Shown here one piece after another: positions 9,795 to 18,722 of a stretch of DNA of 21,393 nucleotides. The notes beneath the pieces were generated by a model. That model was not told the origin of the DNA and made no database searches. It saw only the letters and a list, made by a program, of their open reading frames with translations. The translations under genes were made by a program, and so were the position numbers. Origin of the DNA: Euprymna scolopes (Eukaryota > Mollusca > Cephalopoda > Sepiida > Sepiolidae); the NCBI GenBank assembly GCA_024364805.1, contig CM044490.1:12124892-12146284 (forward strand), given 5' to 3'. Numbering within the stretch: position 1 is the first letter of the stretch; the number at the start of each line of letters is the position of its first letter.

Positions 9795-10234
9795 GTAGAA
9801 TTACCTGCAAACTTTTGGCAAATAGTATTGCCTTGTCTGATTCTGAGGAGATGACCTCTAGTCCGTTGATAATGGTTAGGATAGAACCCACACTTCTGTT
9901 CAGGATCCTATTTGTTATTTTTCAAAACTGGGGGGTACCTAGCCGCTGATCAGCTACTTTGGATTTAACAGACTGGTCATATAGCTCTCTCGCATTTTTT
10001 ATTACACTTTTACAGTGGTTGCTGGCGTTCCTGAAAGCAGCTTCAGTCTCAATGCATCTATTACGTTGGGAGTTATGGAAAAAGTGATTTCTGTGTTCGA
10101 TGGTAGCAGCACATTCTGGGGAGAACCATGGCTGGTTGGTAGGTTTTGTTGGAATTTTTTAGATGGTATGAATCGGGATATGCCTTAAATAAACCATTCG
10201 GTCAGGTCTGATATTATAGAGCACATATCCTTTT
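9795..10234 (-). pseudogene. LINE-A linker between endonuclease and RT
   Basis: Minus-strand translation gives a chain typical of the linker in this LINE group. It includes QPWFSPECAATIEHRNHFF near 10100, then NHCKSVIKNA, the string KITNRILN after an in-frame stop, and ESDKAILFAKS before the RT. It carries no catalytic function. Its value is that it shows the endonuclease and RT fragments belong to one element in the original order. At least two stops interrupt it. It adjoins the RT fragment directly, without an insertion. Confidence 0.7.
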
Positions 10235-10590
10235 TTAACATGGAATGTAGAGGTAGATCAGATATGAATGTTCGGAAGCTATCCCAGTCGGCCATGGAGT
10301 ATCGGTATACAGTACGGTGGAGGGGTACATCTGGGGAATATTACATTTCATTTTTATCTTAACTGACACGACGGAGTAGTGGGAGGATCCTACAGGAGAA
10401 AGAACGGAACGTGAACATAGCTCAGGGCAAATTGAGGGACAAAGGTCTAGGAGGCTTGCATATTGACCTTTAGGATCGGGTACACTGGTTGGCTCGCGAT
10501 CAATCTGAGTGAGGTCATAAGCAATAATGAAGGTCAACCCCTTAAACATACACAGTTGCTTATTTAATGCGTTGTACAATGAATTTCTTC
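10235..10590 (-). pseudogene. LINE-A endonuclease C-terminal fragment
   Basis: The translated minus strand shows DLTQIDREPTSVPDPKGQYA, then SLLDL and VLSPVGSS with VVSV after it. This matches the last part of APE-type LINE endonucleases, which nick target DNA to prime reverse transcription. In intact relatives the block ending GSSDHS holds the last catalytic Asp-His pair. Here the codons at 10376-10381 read His-Tyr (GSSHYS), so the active site would be destroyed even if the protein were made. The N-terminal metal-binding motifs are absent because the element is truncated. The assignment rests on motif recall and is fairly secure for this family. Confidence 0.7.
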
Positions 10591-10650
10591 GCGGATTCCT
10601 GGAGATATTTACAACTAAATTTCGATACGTTAATATGGTAATATAATTCA

Positions 10651-11030
10651 TTTCAAAATTTACACCAAGAGAAACAATTATAATAATTATAAGTTTTTGA
10701 GAGATACTAAGCTAATACTTGAATAGGATTCAATTTTAAGGAGAATAAATCTTGCAAATTATGCGGTAAATGTCATAGTCATAACTTTCATGAAAAAAAT
10801 CAATGTGTGATCATGTATTTCTGTTTGTGGGAGTAAAGATAATTATATTATCGACTTAAAAAGCCTGAAGACAATAACAAAGTCGAATAAATAGATAGCT
10901 AAATAAAACAATGTAGGCTAGACATGGAGTTTCGGATAATATATCAACGCAATATGATAACAATGTCTCTTATTTACTATATCTGCATGTATTTGATTAA
11001 ACTCACGCATGGAACACACAAAACACATAG

Positions 11031-11034
<4 letters not shown>
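10651..11034. other. AT-rich interval, nothing assigned
   Basis: The stretch lies between the truncated 5' end of LINE-A and a TA microsatellite. No supported feature was found. Confidence 0.4.
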
Positions 11035-11070
<36 letters not shown>

Positions 11071-11203
11071 TTATATATATGCATATGCGTGTATTTGTAC
11101 ATATGCATTCATATGTAGGAATAAATGTGTATACACACACATATATATATATAATTATATATATACATGTGCATATATATATTTATATATATATATTATA
11201 TAG
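11035..11203. repeat. TA-rich microsatellite cluster
   Basis: Several TA tracts (11035-11080, 11140-11203) are separated by short GCATATGCGTG-like and ACACACACA pieces. Confidence 0.9.
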
Positions 11204-11779
11204 AGAGTTGTGTATGGATAGATGGATAAAAGGATCTTTATATAAAGAGTGATAAATATAATGAAACTGTAACTGTGTAATTAGGCGAAGTCATAATACC
11301 TATTTTTTATACGTGTGCTATTTTCGTAGATGTTTATATGTTTACGGCTTGTATTTGCAAACATATACATTTTAAATATATTAAATTGCGAAACCAAGAC
11401 TAAATTTGTCATTGGTACATTCAATCAGTAATCAAGCAAGATTTGATAAATGTAAAAAGATAGATTTTTCATGTCGTCTATATGTACTATATATCACATG
11501 TACTTATTCTTTTTTCTAGTTGCAAGACTATCTTATGAGTGAAAAATATATTTTTATTATTATTTAATTATTACAAAAAGTATATGCATGGCGTTCCCAA
11601 TGGAATGCATCCTATTTTTCTCTCGGAATTTGTGTGAGACGACTGCTTAGAGCTTTTCTATGATGACTGATTTTTGTATTTATTACATGAATGTTTCTCA
11701 TGTTCGTTGTACATAATGATGCAAACAAAGGAATCCCTGCTATCGGCGTGCGTCACCAGCTTCATTGTTGTCAAAAGAG
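11204..11779. other. AT-rich interval, nothing assigned
   Basis: No gene, RNA or repeat was recognised on either strand. Confidence 0.4.
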
Positions 11780-12480
11780 TATCAATTATACTTTTGTATT
11801 TTTGTATAAATAAAGTCTTGAGTTCGGCATGTGCGTAATGCCAAGAACGATCAATTGGTGGACGAGGTAGGTCTCATAAAAAGGAACCGTCAGTACGTTC
11901 TAGTGTGGCATTCAGACGTTAGAGAGTAAAATATGTCTCTCAGAGACTTGGCACCTACCGGAGACGTACGAGGACTGTGGACAACTCCGGAGAACAGACC
12001 AAATTCCCCTTACACTGAACGCCCTCCGGAAGTCATAGCACTGAAATTGCTCCTGAAACGTTGTCTATGGCACTGCCCGTTGGGCTCTGTCAGAAATGTA
12101 GGATTGGCCAAACCTTAATCCATGACATATGAAGGACTAGCGCCAAAAAAACCGTCTTCCTGAAGAGACTGACACAGACAAAAAACGGCCTGCGCATCTG
12201 AAAAGGAAAAAGTTCGGAGCTATGCATTTATAGTCCACAGAAAGTCTCGGAAAAGAGCGCCTTCTTGTTTGAGTACCTGACACCGAATCATGAACTGTCG
12301 AGGCATCCACTACGAGCTAGTAGAGAGCCTGGACCTTTAAGGGGTGTTCTCTTATATCAATACGTCATTTGGTGGAGGAGAATGTTGTGAATAGGGATTA
12401 TCTTGTCTTTCATAACCCAAGCTCCAAGTAGACGAGTAGCAAGAGCCTTAATTATTGTAAAGGATTACTAGACGGTATCT
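11780..12480 (+). other. GC-richer island, possibly a retroelement relic
   Basis: This block is visibly richer in G and C than its surroundings. It begins near a TATAAATAAAG string (about 11806), followed by TTGGTGGACGAGG. Near its end, TTTGGTGGAGGAGAATGTTG resembles a purine-rich tract in front of a terminal repeat. A very old LTR-retroelement remnant would fit, but the two ends do not show matching terminal repeats. The short frame from 11933 matches nothing I know. Confidence 0.2.
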
Positions 12481-12876
12481 TTTTTCCTGAACGCATTATT
12501 ACAAAATAAATAGTAACCATTTTTAAAGTTTTAAAAATATGACTTGTGTACTGTCTGCTAGATCAAACGTTAAAGACTCCGGTCTTATACGTTTTATATC
12601 TTTATGTTGTTGCTACAGTCTATGCTACCGAGAGATAGCCACGACCGGTTAAAAATAAATCGATTCTAAGCAAGGAGTTGTAAATTCCGCGCCTGAGAAA
12701 CACTAACAGCAGGGGTAATGTTTTATGTGAGTTCCTTGCCAAAGTCTACTGTTTTATTTTCATTTTTGACTCCAAATTTCTTATGTATATAAAATTACAC
12801 ACCTATATGCCAACTAATCCGACAAAAATGGTATATATTAGATAATAGCCGAGAGGAAGTAGGTTTTAATCTGTTC
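12481..12876. other. AT-rich interval, nothing assigned
   Basis: No coding or RNA signal was seen. Confidence 0.4.
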
Positions 12877-12968
12877 ATCTATCTATATATCTATCTATCT
12901 TTCTATCTATCTATCTTTCTATCCATTTATCTATCTATTTATATATCTTATATCTATATGTATATATA
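12877..12968. repeat. (ATCT)n microsatellite
   Basis: Tetranucleotide ATCT units, with TTCT variants, grade into TATA-rich sequence. Confidence 0.9.
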
Positions 12969-14827
12969 ATTACCTTGCAGAGTAAACAACAGTGAATTTG
13001 AATTAATGTTCGCTTAAAAGTAAAAAAAATGTTTTATAATTATTGTACATAATATGTTAGATGTTTGGTTTGCAATCAGAATATTGGTTAAGTTTTTTTT
13101 ATTTGTGAAATGTGTATTTAATATACAATGTATTTGATATTGTAGCATTTGTATTTGTGCGTTTGATTAAAATAAAAAAGAGATAAAATGAAGTAGAGAA
13201 AGAGATCACTGAGCGGCAACTGAAGAAACAGAGTAGAGAAAAAAACAGTGCGCCCTCGAGACGACTGCATGCGGTATGTGTCAATTTTCGAGGGAAAGGG
13301 TTCTTAATTTTTGTTTCCTTTAATGAGCGATTGTGATGTGGTTGTCCTAAAATGTGCATGAGTTTTAAAGATGAAATTCTTATTTAGCAACTCCTAATTT
13401 GTTTTTAATTGTTTTATTGTGTTTTGATGGAGTTATTTAATAAAATTATGAATACCTGTTGCAGAAATTTATGAATAATTTTATTGTCATTTTTTTAAAG
13501 ATTGGCTTTAAGGAGAAGTAACAAAAGTAAAAACGATTAAAAAGAATTTACAACATATTGGACTGAGCTGTGCCGTGTTCCTAGGGTGAATATTTTGTTT
13601 CGAATTATGTCACAATTAATTTTGCTGACGTAATAAAAGTTCTTTCAGAGACCGTTTTTTTGTATTGTTTTGATCTGTTTAAACTATGTAAAATGGTAAT
13701 TTGTTAAATAATTGTTTTAAATATTAGTCGAATGGAATATTTTTTTTTAATGTGAACGCCGGTATTCGATTTTTGCATCATTTAATAAATATGTATTTTT
13801 GGTTACTAGTATATTATTATCGCAGACTGGAGCGGGTCAGATGATATTGGTATGTGGCGTACTTATTGTAAATAATTGCATGTAGTTGAATAAATGTGGC
13901 CGGTACTGATCTCATTTTGACTAATTAGGATTATTCCCTAGTGGATATAGTTGTATAAAGATACGGGAGTTCACTGATTTCGTTTCCTCAACATCCAGCA
14001 GGGGATGAAAATCCCACAAAATACCTCTCCGCTTGTTATTTGCCTCCTTTCTATGACTCTTGCCGAATGATACTGGCCCTCTGGATCTGATATTGTCTGA
14101 GTGGATCGGTAAGTCAAATTATATCTGAGAAATTTATTCGCTAACGACCATATAGCCTGTAGCTGGAAGTGTTTACTGTTTTGTTCGCCCAAAATTAGTA
14201 GTTTGATTTAATGTCGATAATCGTAAATTGATTCGGCCTGAGATGTTGAAGTTTTTTCGTGCCACCCGCTAAAGAAAATATTGTCTGTAAAGCCAGAGGG
14301 GAAAATTCGTACGTGATGATGAGTCAAAGGACTTGAGTTGTGTTGTTTCAGCAAATTGCCTATCTCTGTAGCCATCTATCTCTCTAGCTGTGCAAACCAC
14401 AGAATATGAATCGTTGCATGCTCTGAGAGGTGTTAGATTTTGTTACCCTATAAGGTTGTACTAAGATACGTTTTGCTTAGTAGAGTTTGGTTTGAGATGC
14501 CAAACAAGCAAGATGTGTAAAGATAAGGGAAGTAATGGTCTCAAACAGAGAAGACACAAGTAAAAAATTGTCGGTCATTCTATTTCTGCTTCGATTGCAT
14601 AAACTATATAAAAACAAACATCATCTTGAGTCCCTATCTTAAAGAGTCTTCATTAGCGAATTCCCCAGAAACAAGAAGCAGCAGAGAGTTATGTGATCAT
14701 CGTTACGTGTACTATATACTTGATAAACACGCACCAAACACTATACGTTTATCATTTACATTAGAAGTTTATTGTTTTATCGTTTCACAGTGTATATATG
14801 TTGGTATATATGTGCACGCACCCCCCC
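12969..14827. other. AT-rich interval, nothing assigned
   Basis: Both strands were read through 1.9 kb. A short inverted repeat (AATAAAATTAT near 13440 with ATAATTTTATT near 13477) and a few A/T-driven open frames are present. A minus-strand frame at 13971-14192 is open for 73 codons, but no domain was recognised in it. Confidence 0.45.
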
Positions 14828-14854
14828 ACACACACACATATATATATATATATA
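14828..14854. repeat. Short (CA)n(TA)n microsatellite
   Basis: A short CA tract passes into a TA tract, just after a run of C. Confidence 0.9.
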
Positions 14855-15225
14855 AATGGATATATAAATATATTCTTGTTTTGGTTGTTTTTGTTTTACA
14901 GGATATCAACCTTTTTCTAGTTTTTTAGTGTCGAATCTTCCGATTTTCAAGAAAAATATTAATAAAAAAAATATTTTTTCTAGTCGGTTTCTATTTAACC
15001 AATAGTTCGTACCATAATTAGTATTGCGACTCTGTGACAGAGTGGACCAGGAAGCAATGAAAATTACGATTAGCTTAAAACCCCCAAAGCCCAGAACGTG
15101 GGGCATCATTATCAGATATATGTCTATGTATATATTTTGAATTTTTATTACATTTTCACCCCAAATAAGGCACATTGTCACTTTGATGCAGAGGTCTACT
15201 GTAAGGGGCATAAGCTACGGGGGTA
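14855..15225. other. Unassigned sequence, partly LINE-B 3' UTR
   Basis: Some of this must be the 3' untranslated part of the minus-strand LINE-B that ends its frame at 15226. No poly-A or repeat tail marks the end. Open frames on both strands look fortuitous. Confidence 0.4.
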
Positions 15226-16036
15226 CTATTTGGGGAGTTTGGCAGCAATATGTCGTTTCACGTTACACTTTAACTTCTGCATGTCAGTACAGTTGAGGAA
15301 TTATGAACGCGGAAGAAGTTCCAAAACCTAGCGGTCTGGGGAAGAAACTACTGGAGTAGACGGCTCTCTTACATCTCGGGATCTCTACTGTATAAGGGAG
15401 GGGTTTAGCTGCTTGTCCAGTTTGTCTGGGGTATTTGGGTTGAGGGGGTACAAGTGCTTGCAGTTCGTCGGAGCATTCACCATTAAAGTACATGTAGAAC
15501 AGGCAGAGGTATGCTACGTATCGTTGATGGGGCAGGGGCTTAAGCTTAGATGACAGATCAGGGCTAATCTAGGTTCGTGACTCTCTTTTGAACCTTGTCT
15601 AGGAACGAGAGACTAGTAACAGATGCACCAGTCCAAATATGACAACAATAATCCATGTATGGGCGAATGCTGACCTTTTAGAGGTACATGATACGTTCGG
15701 GTGTCAATAGCTTTCTAGCATGGTAGAGAGAACCTAACTTCTTCGCTGCTTTGTCCAGTGAATGATATATACGTTCAGATATTACCGTTAGAATGTATGC
15801 CTAAATACATATAGTTGGTAGGTCAGAATTTGTGCATCTGTAAGGTGACGCAATAGATCTTGGTTAATTATTGACTAAAATATTTTGGCGAAAAGTAGGC
15901 GTAGGCTAATCGGGCGATGATTTACTGGGTCAGTTCTCTCGACAGAATTCTTGAGAACCGGTTACACGGAAGCAGTTTTTCCAGCAGGCAGGAAGCAAGA
16001 CTCATTAATGAATTTGATGTAAAGCGTGGGATATGA
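15226..16036 (-). mobile_element. LINE-B: relative of LINE-A with a deleted RT core
   Basis: On the minus strand a start-less fragment begins near 16036 with FINESCFLPAG. It continues through PVLKNSVERTDP, VNHRPISL (15902-15925) and NQDLLRHLTDAQILTYQ. It then jumps at about 15812-15832 to MYLGIHSN, a position far downstream in relatives. LDKAAKKLGSLYHARKLLTP, YMDYCCHIWTGA, LDKVQKRVTNL and FYMYFNGECSDELQALVPP follow, and a C-terminus with HIAAKLPK ends at TAG (15226-15228). The palm motifs (LDISKAFD, GVPQG, YADD) are absent because of the internal deletion, which I estimate at 150-200 codons. Several frame changes and stops are also present. The C-terminal motifs place it in the same group as LINE-A. 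Confidence 0.8.
15284..15493 (-). pseudogene. LINE-B C-terminal open block
   Basis: This is the longest uninterrupted piece of LINE-B. It reads YFNGECSDELQALVPP, PYTVEIPRCKRAV and SSSFFPR. These are the C-terminal landmarks shared with LINE-A's RTARLWNS region; in LINE-B the matching TARFWN segment is in another frame. The frame after SFFPR drifts, and the true C-terminus (LKCNVKRHIAAKLPK) is read in a different frame down to 15226. Confidence 0.75.
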
Positions 16037-16072
16037 GAATGTTTTTCAAGATAATTATAGATCTATCTCTCT

Positions 16073-16074
<2 letters not shown>

Positions 16075-16144
<70 letters not shown>

Positions 16145-16150
16145 ATATAA
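16075..16150. repeat. (TA)n microsatellite
   Basis: A nearly pure TA tract about 40 bases to the right of the truncated 5' side of LINE-B. Open frames across it on both strands are artefacts. Confidence 0.95.
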
Positions 16151-16350
16151 AGTGAACGTTGGTTTGTGCCTGTGTGTGTACATTTCCCTACACAAACAGT
16201 ATGCTAATTTTAAGTCGACAGACGCGAAATTCGATATACAGGATACTGAGATTTTGGATAATCTTTGTGATCGGGTTTCGGTCAGAAATGTTGCTGTTAA
16301 GTGGTAAAAGTTCAATGGCTTGCCCTTTCATTGCTCTACAAATCTCTTTA

Positions 16351-16465
16351 ATTTTTAAACGTATTTCGAAATTTTTAAACGTGATTCGATATAATTAAAA
16401 ATATTTTTTTTAACTTAAAACGTACTTTTGGAAATTTTTAAACGTAATTCGAAATAATTAAACAA
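16351..16465 (+). repeat. Short irregular minisatellite
   Basis: The string TTTTTAAACGTRATTCGAAA, or a close variant, recurs at about 16352, 16372 and 16436. A more diverged unit (CTTAAAACGTACTTTTGG) lies between them. Unit spacing is irregular (20-35 bases). Confidence 0.6.
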
Positions 16466-16659
16466 ATTTGTAGTTTTTAACCGATACCAATATAGATTTT
16501 AAAGTTTTTTTTATACATAAGAAAACAGATTTTAAAATTAATTTGTGTTCAAATTAAAATCAATTTATATGAGATTTTTTTTTCGAAATTAGATCTTTAA
16601 TATAAATAATTGAAATTTTAAAATTAGGTAATACATCACCCGAAAAAAGGGGGGAATTT

Positions 16660-16837
16660 AACAAAACGAGATTTAAACGTAAACTCGCGAGGTATATATA
16701 CTTCACACTTCCGGTTATAAGATAGACCAATATTGGCTGAAGAGAGCTTGATAAGGATACCTTAAACGGGCCTTATTATCGGGCTTGAAACCGACGGTAC
16801 AATGGTCTGCCTCAACTAACAACTTTCTGTACAATAT
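16660..16837 (+). repeat. Possible interspersed repeat ahead of a microsatellite
   Basis: This is a compositionally distinct, GC-richer block with CTTCCGGTTATAAG, GAAGAGAGCTTGATAAGGAT and CGGGCTTGAAACCGACGG. It runs straight into the ATCT/TA microsatellite. Such a layout is common for repeats with simple-sequence tails. No coding or tRNA-like signal was seen, and the family is not identified. Confidence 0.3.
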
Positions 16838-16862
16838 AAATATCTATATCTATATCTATCTA

Positions 16863-16924
<62 letters not shown>

Positions 16925-16945
16925 TAGATATAGATATAGATATTT
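16838..16945. repeat. Microsatellite hairpin with perfect 24-bp arms
   Basis: Positions 16838-16861 (AAATATCTATATC and onward) are the exact reverse complement of 16922-16945. The 60-base centre is (TA)n followed by (GA)n. The region could extrude as a cruciform. Confidence 0.85.
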
Positions 16946-16969
16946 ATTTAAATCTTGAAATTACTGCAC

Positions 16970-17158
16970 TTATATTCTCAAAGCTATTGCAAATGCTCCG
17001 CGAGAATCCTCATAGAACCAATCCTTAAAATCAAACGCATAGTTAGGTGAATCTAATATAAATTTATCGTGAACACATAAAAAGAAACGTCGAGGGAAAT
17101 TATTTTTTTCTTGACGTAGGATATAATTCAAAATCGGCCGACGCCATGAGTGCAGCCT
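16970..17158 (-). CDS. Possible terminal exon of an unknown gene
   Basis: On the minus strand a splice-acceptor-like TTTTGTTTTGTCTAG ends at 17159. Directly after it an open frame of about 60 codons runs to TAA at 16970-16972. An AATAAA-type string follows about 20 bases beyond the stop (near 16949). The encoded piece includes RLHSWRRPILNYIL, FFLCVHDKFILD and AFDFKDWFYED. Its residue mix (Trp, Cys and charged residues in balance) looks more protein-like than the A/T-driven frames around it. I recognise no domain, and no upstream exon can be paired with it here. Chance, or an unrecognised transposon fragment, remains possible. Confidence 0.25.
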   Translation of the reverse strand, partial: RLHSWRRPILNYILRQEKNNFPRRFFLCVHDKFILDSPNYAFDFKDWFYEDSRGAFAIALRI

Positions 17159-17610
17159 AGACAAAACAAAATAATAATAAAGTAATATACAAATGTAAAG
17201 ACAAGATATGTAGACCTAAATTATTCCAGTTTGCTGATCTAGAATACCAAGAGATATAAGAAGATGAAATGAAAAACTAAAAATGAAATATGGAGACTAA
17301 GATATAAATGTTTTTTGCAACACTAACAGCAACACGAAAGCCATATATTCCGCATTCATTTTCCTTAACTTACATTGCTGTCCCTTTTCTAATCATGTTA
17401 TAACCGTCAGATTAACCGTTAGGAAGATTCCAAAGAGTTCGACCGATTTGCTGTCGTCTTAAGGTCTGTAGTGTTAGGAATCCGTCAGGTTTAAATTGCA
17501 TGAAAATATATTGCACTGCGTGGAGTTTTATAGCAGATAGCTTCCTATATAACCTATACATTCTATTGATGCTTCCTGTCTATATAATCTAATTTACTAA
17601 AGACGTTTTT
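17159..17610. other. AT-rich interval, nothing assigned
   Basis: The minus strand near 17405-17490 reads QQIGRTLWNLP, faintly like LINE C-termini, but it is too short to call. Confidence 0.4.
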
Positions 17611-17637
17611 AATACATACATACATACACACACACAA

Positions 17638-17703
<66 letters not shown>
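17611..17703. repeat. (CA)n(TA)n compound microsatellite
   Basis: CATA/CA repeats pass into a long TA tract. On the minus strand they form the tail of the repeat at 17704-18071. Confidence 0.9.
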
Positions 17704-17706
<3 letters not shown>

Positions 17707-18071
17707 CAGTTCAGCACGGCTTTGCCCGGGCATTATATAGTGTTATTAATTTGTTCTACGTGTGAATACACTTTGTGTAAGATTTGAAAGTAGATACCGC
17801 AGAGTTATGTTTTACCCTAACTTTGACCCCTTAATATTTATTATTTTGGTCCTAAATCCAAATACAAAGTTTTACGCATGTCCTTGTTAACTACAACTAA
17901 AATTTCAAGTCTTTAGGTCAACGATTGACTGTGGAATTTGTTAGAATCTACAAAGTTCAACTCTTTCAATTTTGGCCTTTTGGTAGCCAAATTTTATCCA
18001 CAAAAACTGACTAAAAGGTTTGGCGTATGTCTGAAAACCCTTTATGCATGACTTTATAATGTACAATTTTG
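17704..18071 (-). repeat. Interspersed-repeat 3' region with a TA tail
   Basis: Read on the minus strand, this stretch ends ATGCCCGGGCAAAGCCGTGC and then TGAACTGCTAATATATA, running into the microsatellite. A GGGCAAAGCCG-type string just before a simple tail is common in 3' ends of LINE/SINE families in many animals. It begins where homology to LINE-D stops. It could be the 3' end of a separate element or the old 3' UTR of LINE-D. Confidence 0.4.
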
Positions 18072-18408
18072 TTTTCAAAGTGTTTCAATAGTGTTACTAG
18101 CACTGTTACCATTAGTTTTGTTTTCTAGTTTTTCTACATTTTTCGCATTACGTTGTACTCTTTTGTCAGCTCTATGTGTTCTGATTCTTTGTTCTTTACT
18201 CTGTCATGTATAAACAAAACAATCTACTATCTGGCAGTACTTTTCAATCTTTTTACCATCCGGGCTTGTTCCTTGGATAAGTTTATCTGTTTGCATATCC
18301 ATTACTATAGGATCTTGTGACTTTAACTTTTAGTATTACTCCGGCGTTTGTCTTTTACAATTTCTCTGCGTGTTCAGCATTCACATGTCCATAGTGTGCT
18401 AATTTCCT
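18072..18408 (-). pseudogene. LINE-D restriction-like endonuclease remnant
   Basis: Immediately left of LINE-C the minus strand resumes with AHYGHVNAEHAEKL. SHKIL and MQTDKLIQ follow, then PDG and QIVDC, and in a neighbouring frame DRVKNKESE and KLMVTVLVTLLKHFEN. This agrees with the PD...(D/E)xK region, the VDFAVP-like strand and the VIPIVIGALG-like strand of RLE-bearing LINEs. The enzyme nicked target DNA for reverse transcription. The C-terminal end of the domain is missing, where the TA-tailed repeat begins. Confidence 0.6.
18399..18408. repeat. Target-site duplication, left copy (LINE-C)
   Basis: CTAATTTCCT here and CTAATTCCCT at 20045-20054 flank LINE-C and differ at one base. They fall exactly where LINE-D homology stops and restarts. 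Confidence 0.8.
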
Positions 18409-18722
18409 TAGTGAAATCGATAAAGGTTGTGTAAAGGTCTCTGTGCTGTTCGATGCATTTCACTTGAAGCTGACTAGTGGCAAAAATGATGTCAGTGGTC
18501 CCGCGACCGGCGCTGAAACCACATTGACTCTCCGGCAGGAGTTCCTGTTCCAGATTACCAAGGAAGCGGTTCAGGAAGATGCGAGCCAAGATATTTCCTG
18601 CTATGGACAGCAGAAAGATACCTCGGTGGTTATCGCAGGATTGACGATTTGCTTTTCGCTAATAGATGTGGACGATTGTAGCGTCTTTAATCTCTTGTGC
18701 TAGTTGTCTCTTCCTCCACATG
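18406..18722 (-). pseudogene. LINE-C upstream RT block (inverted piece)
   Basis: Minus-strand translation gives LAQEIKDATIVHIY, a stop, then DNHRGIFLLSIAGNILARIF (NYRGISLLSIAGKILARI in relatives). LPESQCGFSAGRGTTDIIFA follows, and then HRDLYTTFIDFTK. This covers the fingers and the first part of the palm, including the first catalytic Asp in FIDFTK. The outer end merges with the target-site duplication through the shared bases AAGG. The inner end meets the forward piece at 18722-18724. Confidence 0.85.

Larger units (their letters stand above)
8105..10600 (-). mobile_element. LINE-A: 5'-truncated APE-type non-LTR retrotransposon
   Basis: Reading on the minus strand from about 10600 to 8230, the parts follow normal LINE order: the C-terminal end of an APE-like endonuclease, a linker, the reverse transcriptase and the family-specific C-terminus. 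Motifs such as KATGPDSIP, NYRPISLL, GVPQG and YADD identify the RT. The overall style is that of Jockey/CR1-group LINEs; I cannot fix the clade by eye. The N-terminal endonuclease half and any ORF1 are missing, as expected for 5' truncation. The frame is interrupted at least five times, so the copy is dead. About 125 bases after the stop (8105-8229) are treated as 3' UTR; the exact 3' end is not marked by a clear tail. Confidence 0.85.

Noticed and set aside
11933-12118. Possible small protein of 61 residues in the GC-richer island
   Set aside because: No motif was recognised and the surrounding frames are closed. It is more likely part of a decayed repeat.
13438-13487. Short inverted repeat that could be a terminator or hairpin
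   Set aside because: It is an 11-base A/T-only palindrome in AT-rich animal DNA, so chance is sufficient.
13971-14192. 73-codon minus-strand open frame
   Set aside because: No recognisable domain, no splice or promoter context, and the length is compatible with chance.
14626-15331. Overlapping frames on both strands
   Set aside because: They cross a CA/TA microsatellite or LINE-B's non-coding end and show no domain features.
17405-17490. Minus-strand string QQIGRTLWNLP resembling a LINE C-terminus
   Set aside because: Only about ten residues fit, and no upstream LINE motifs are near. It is too weak to annotate.
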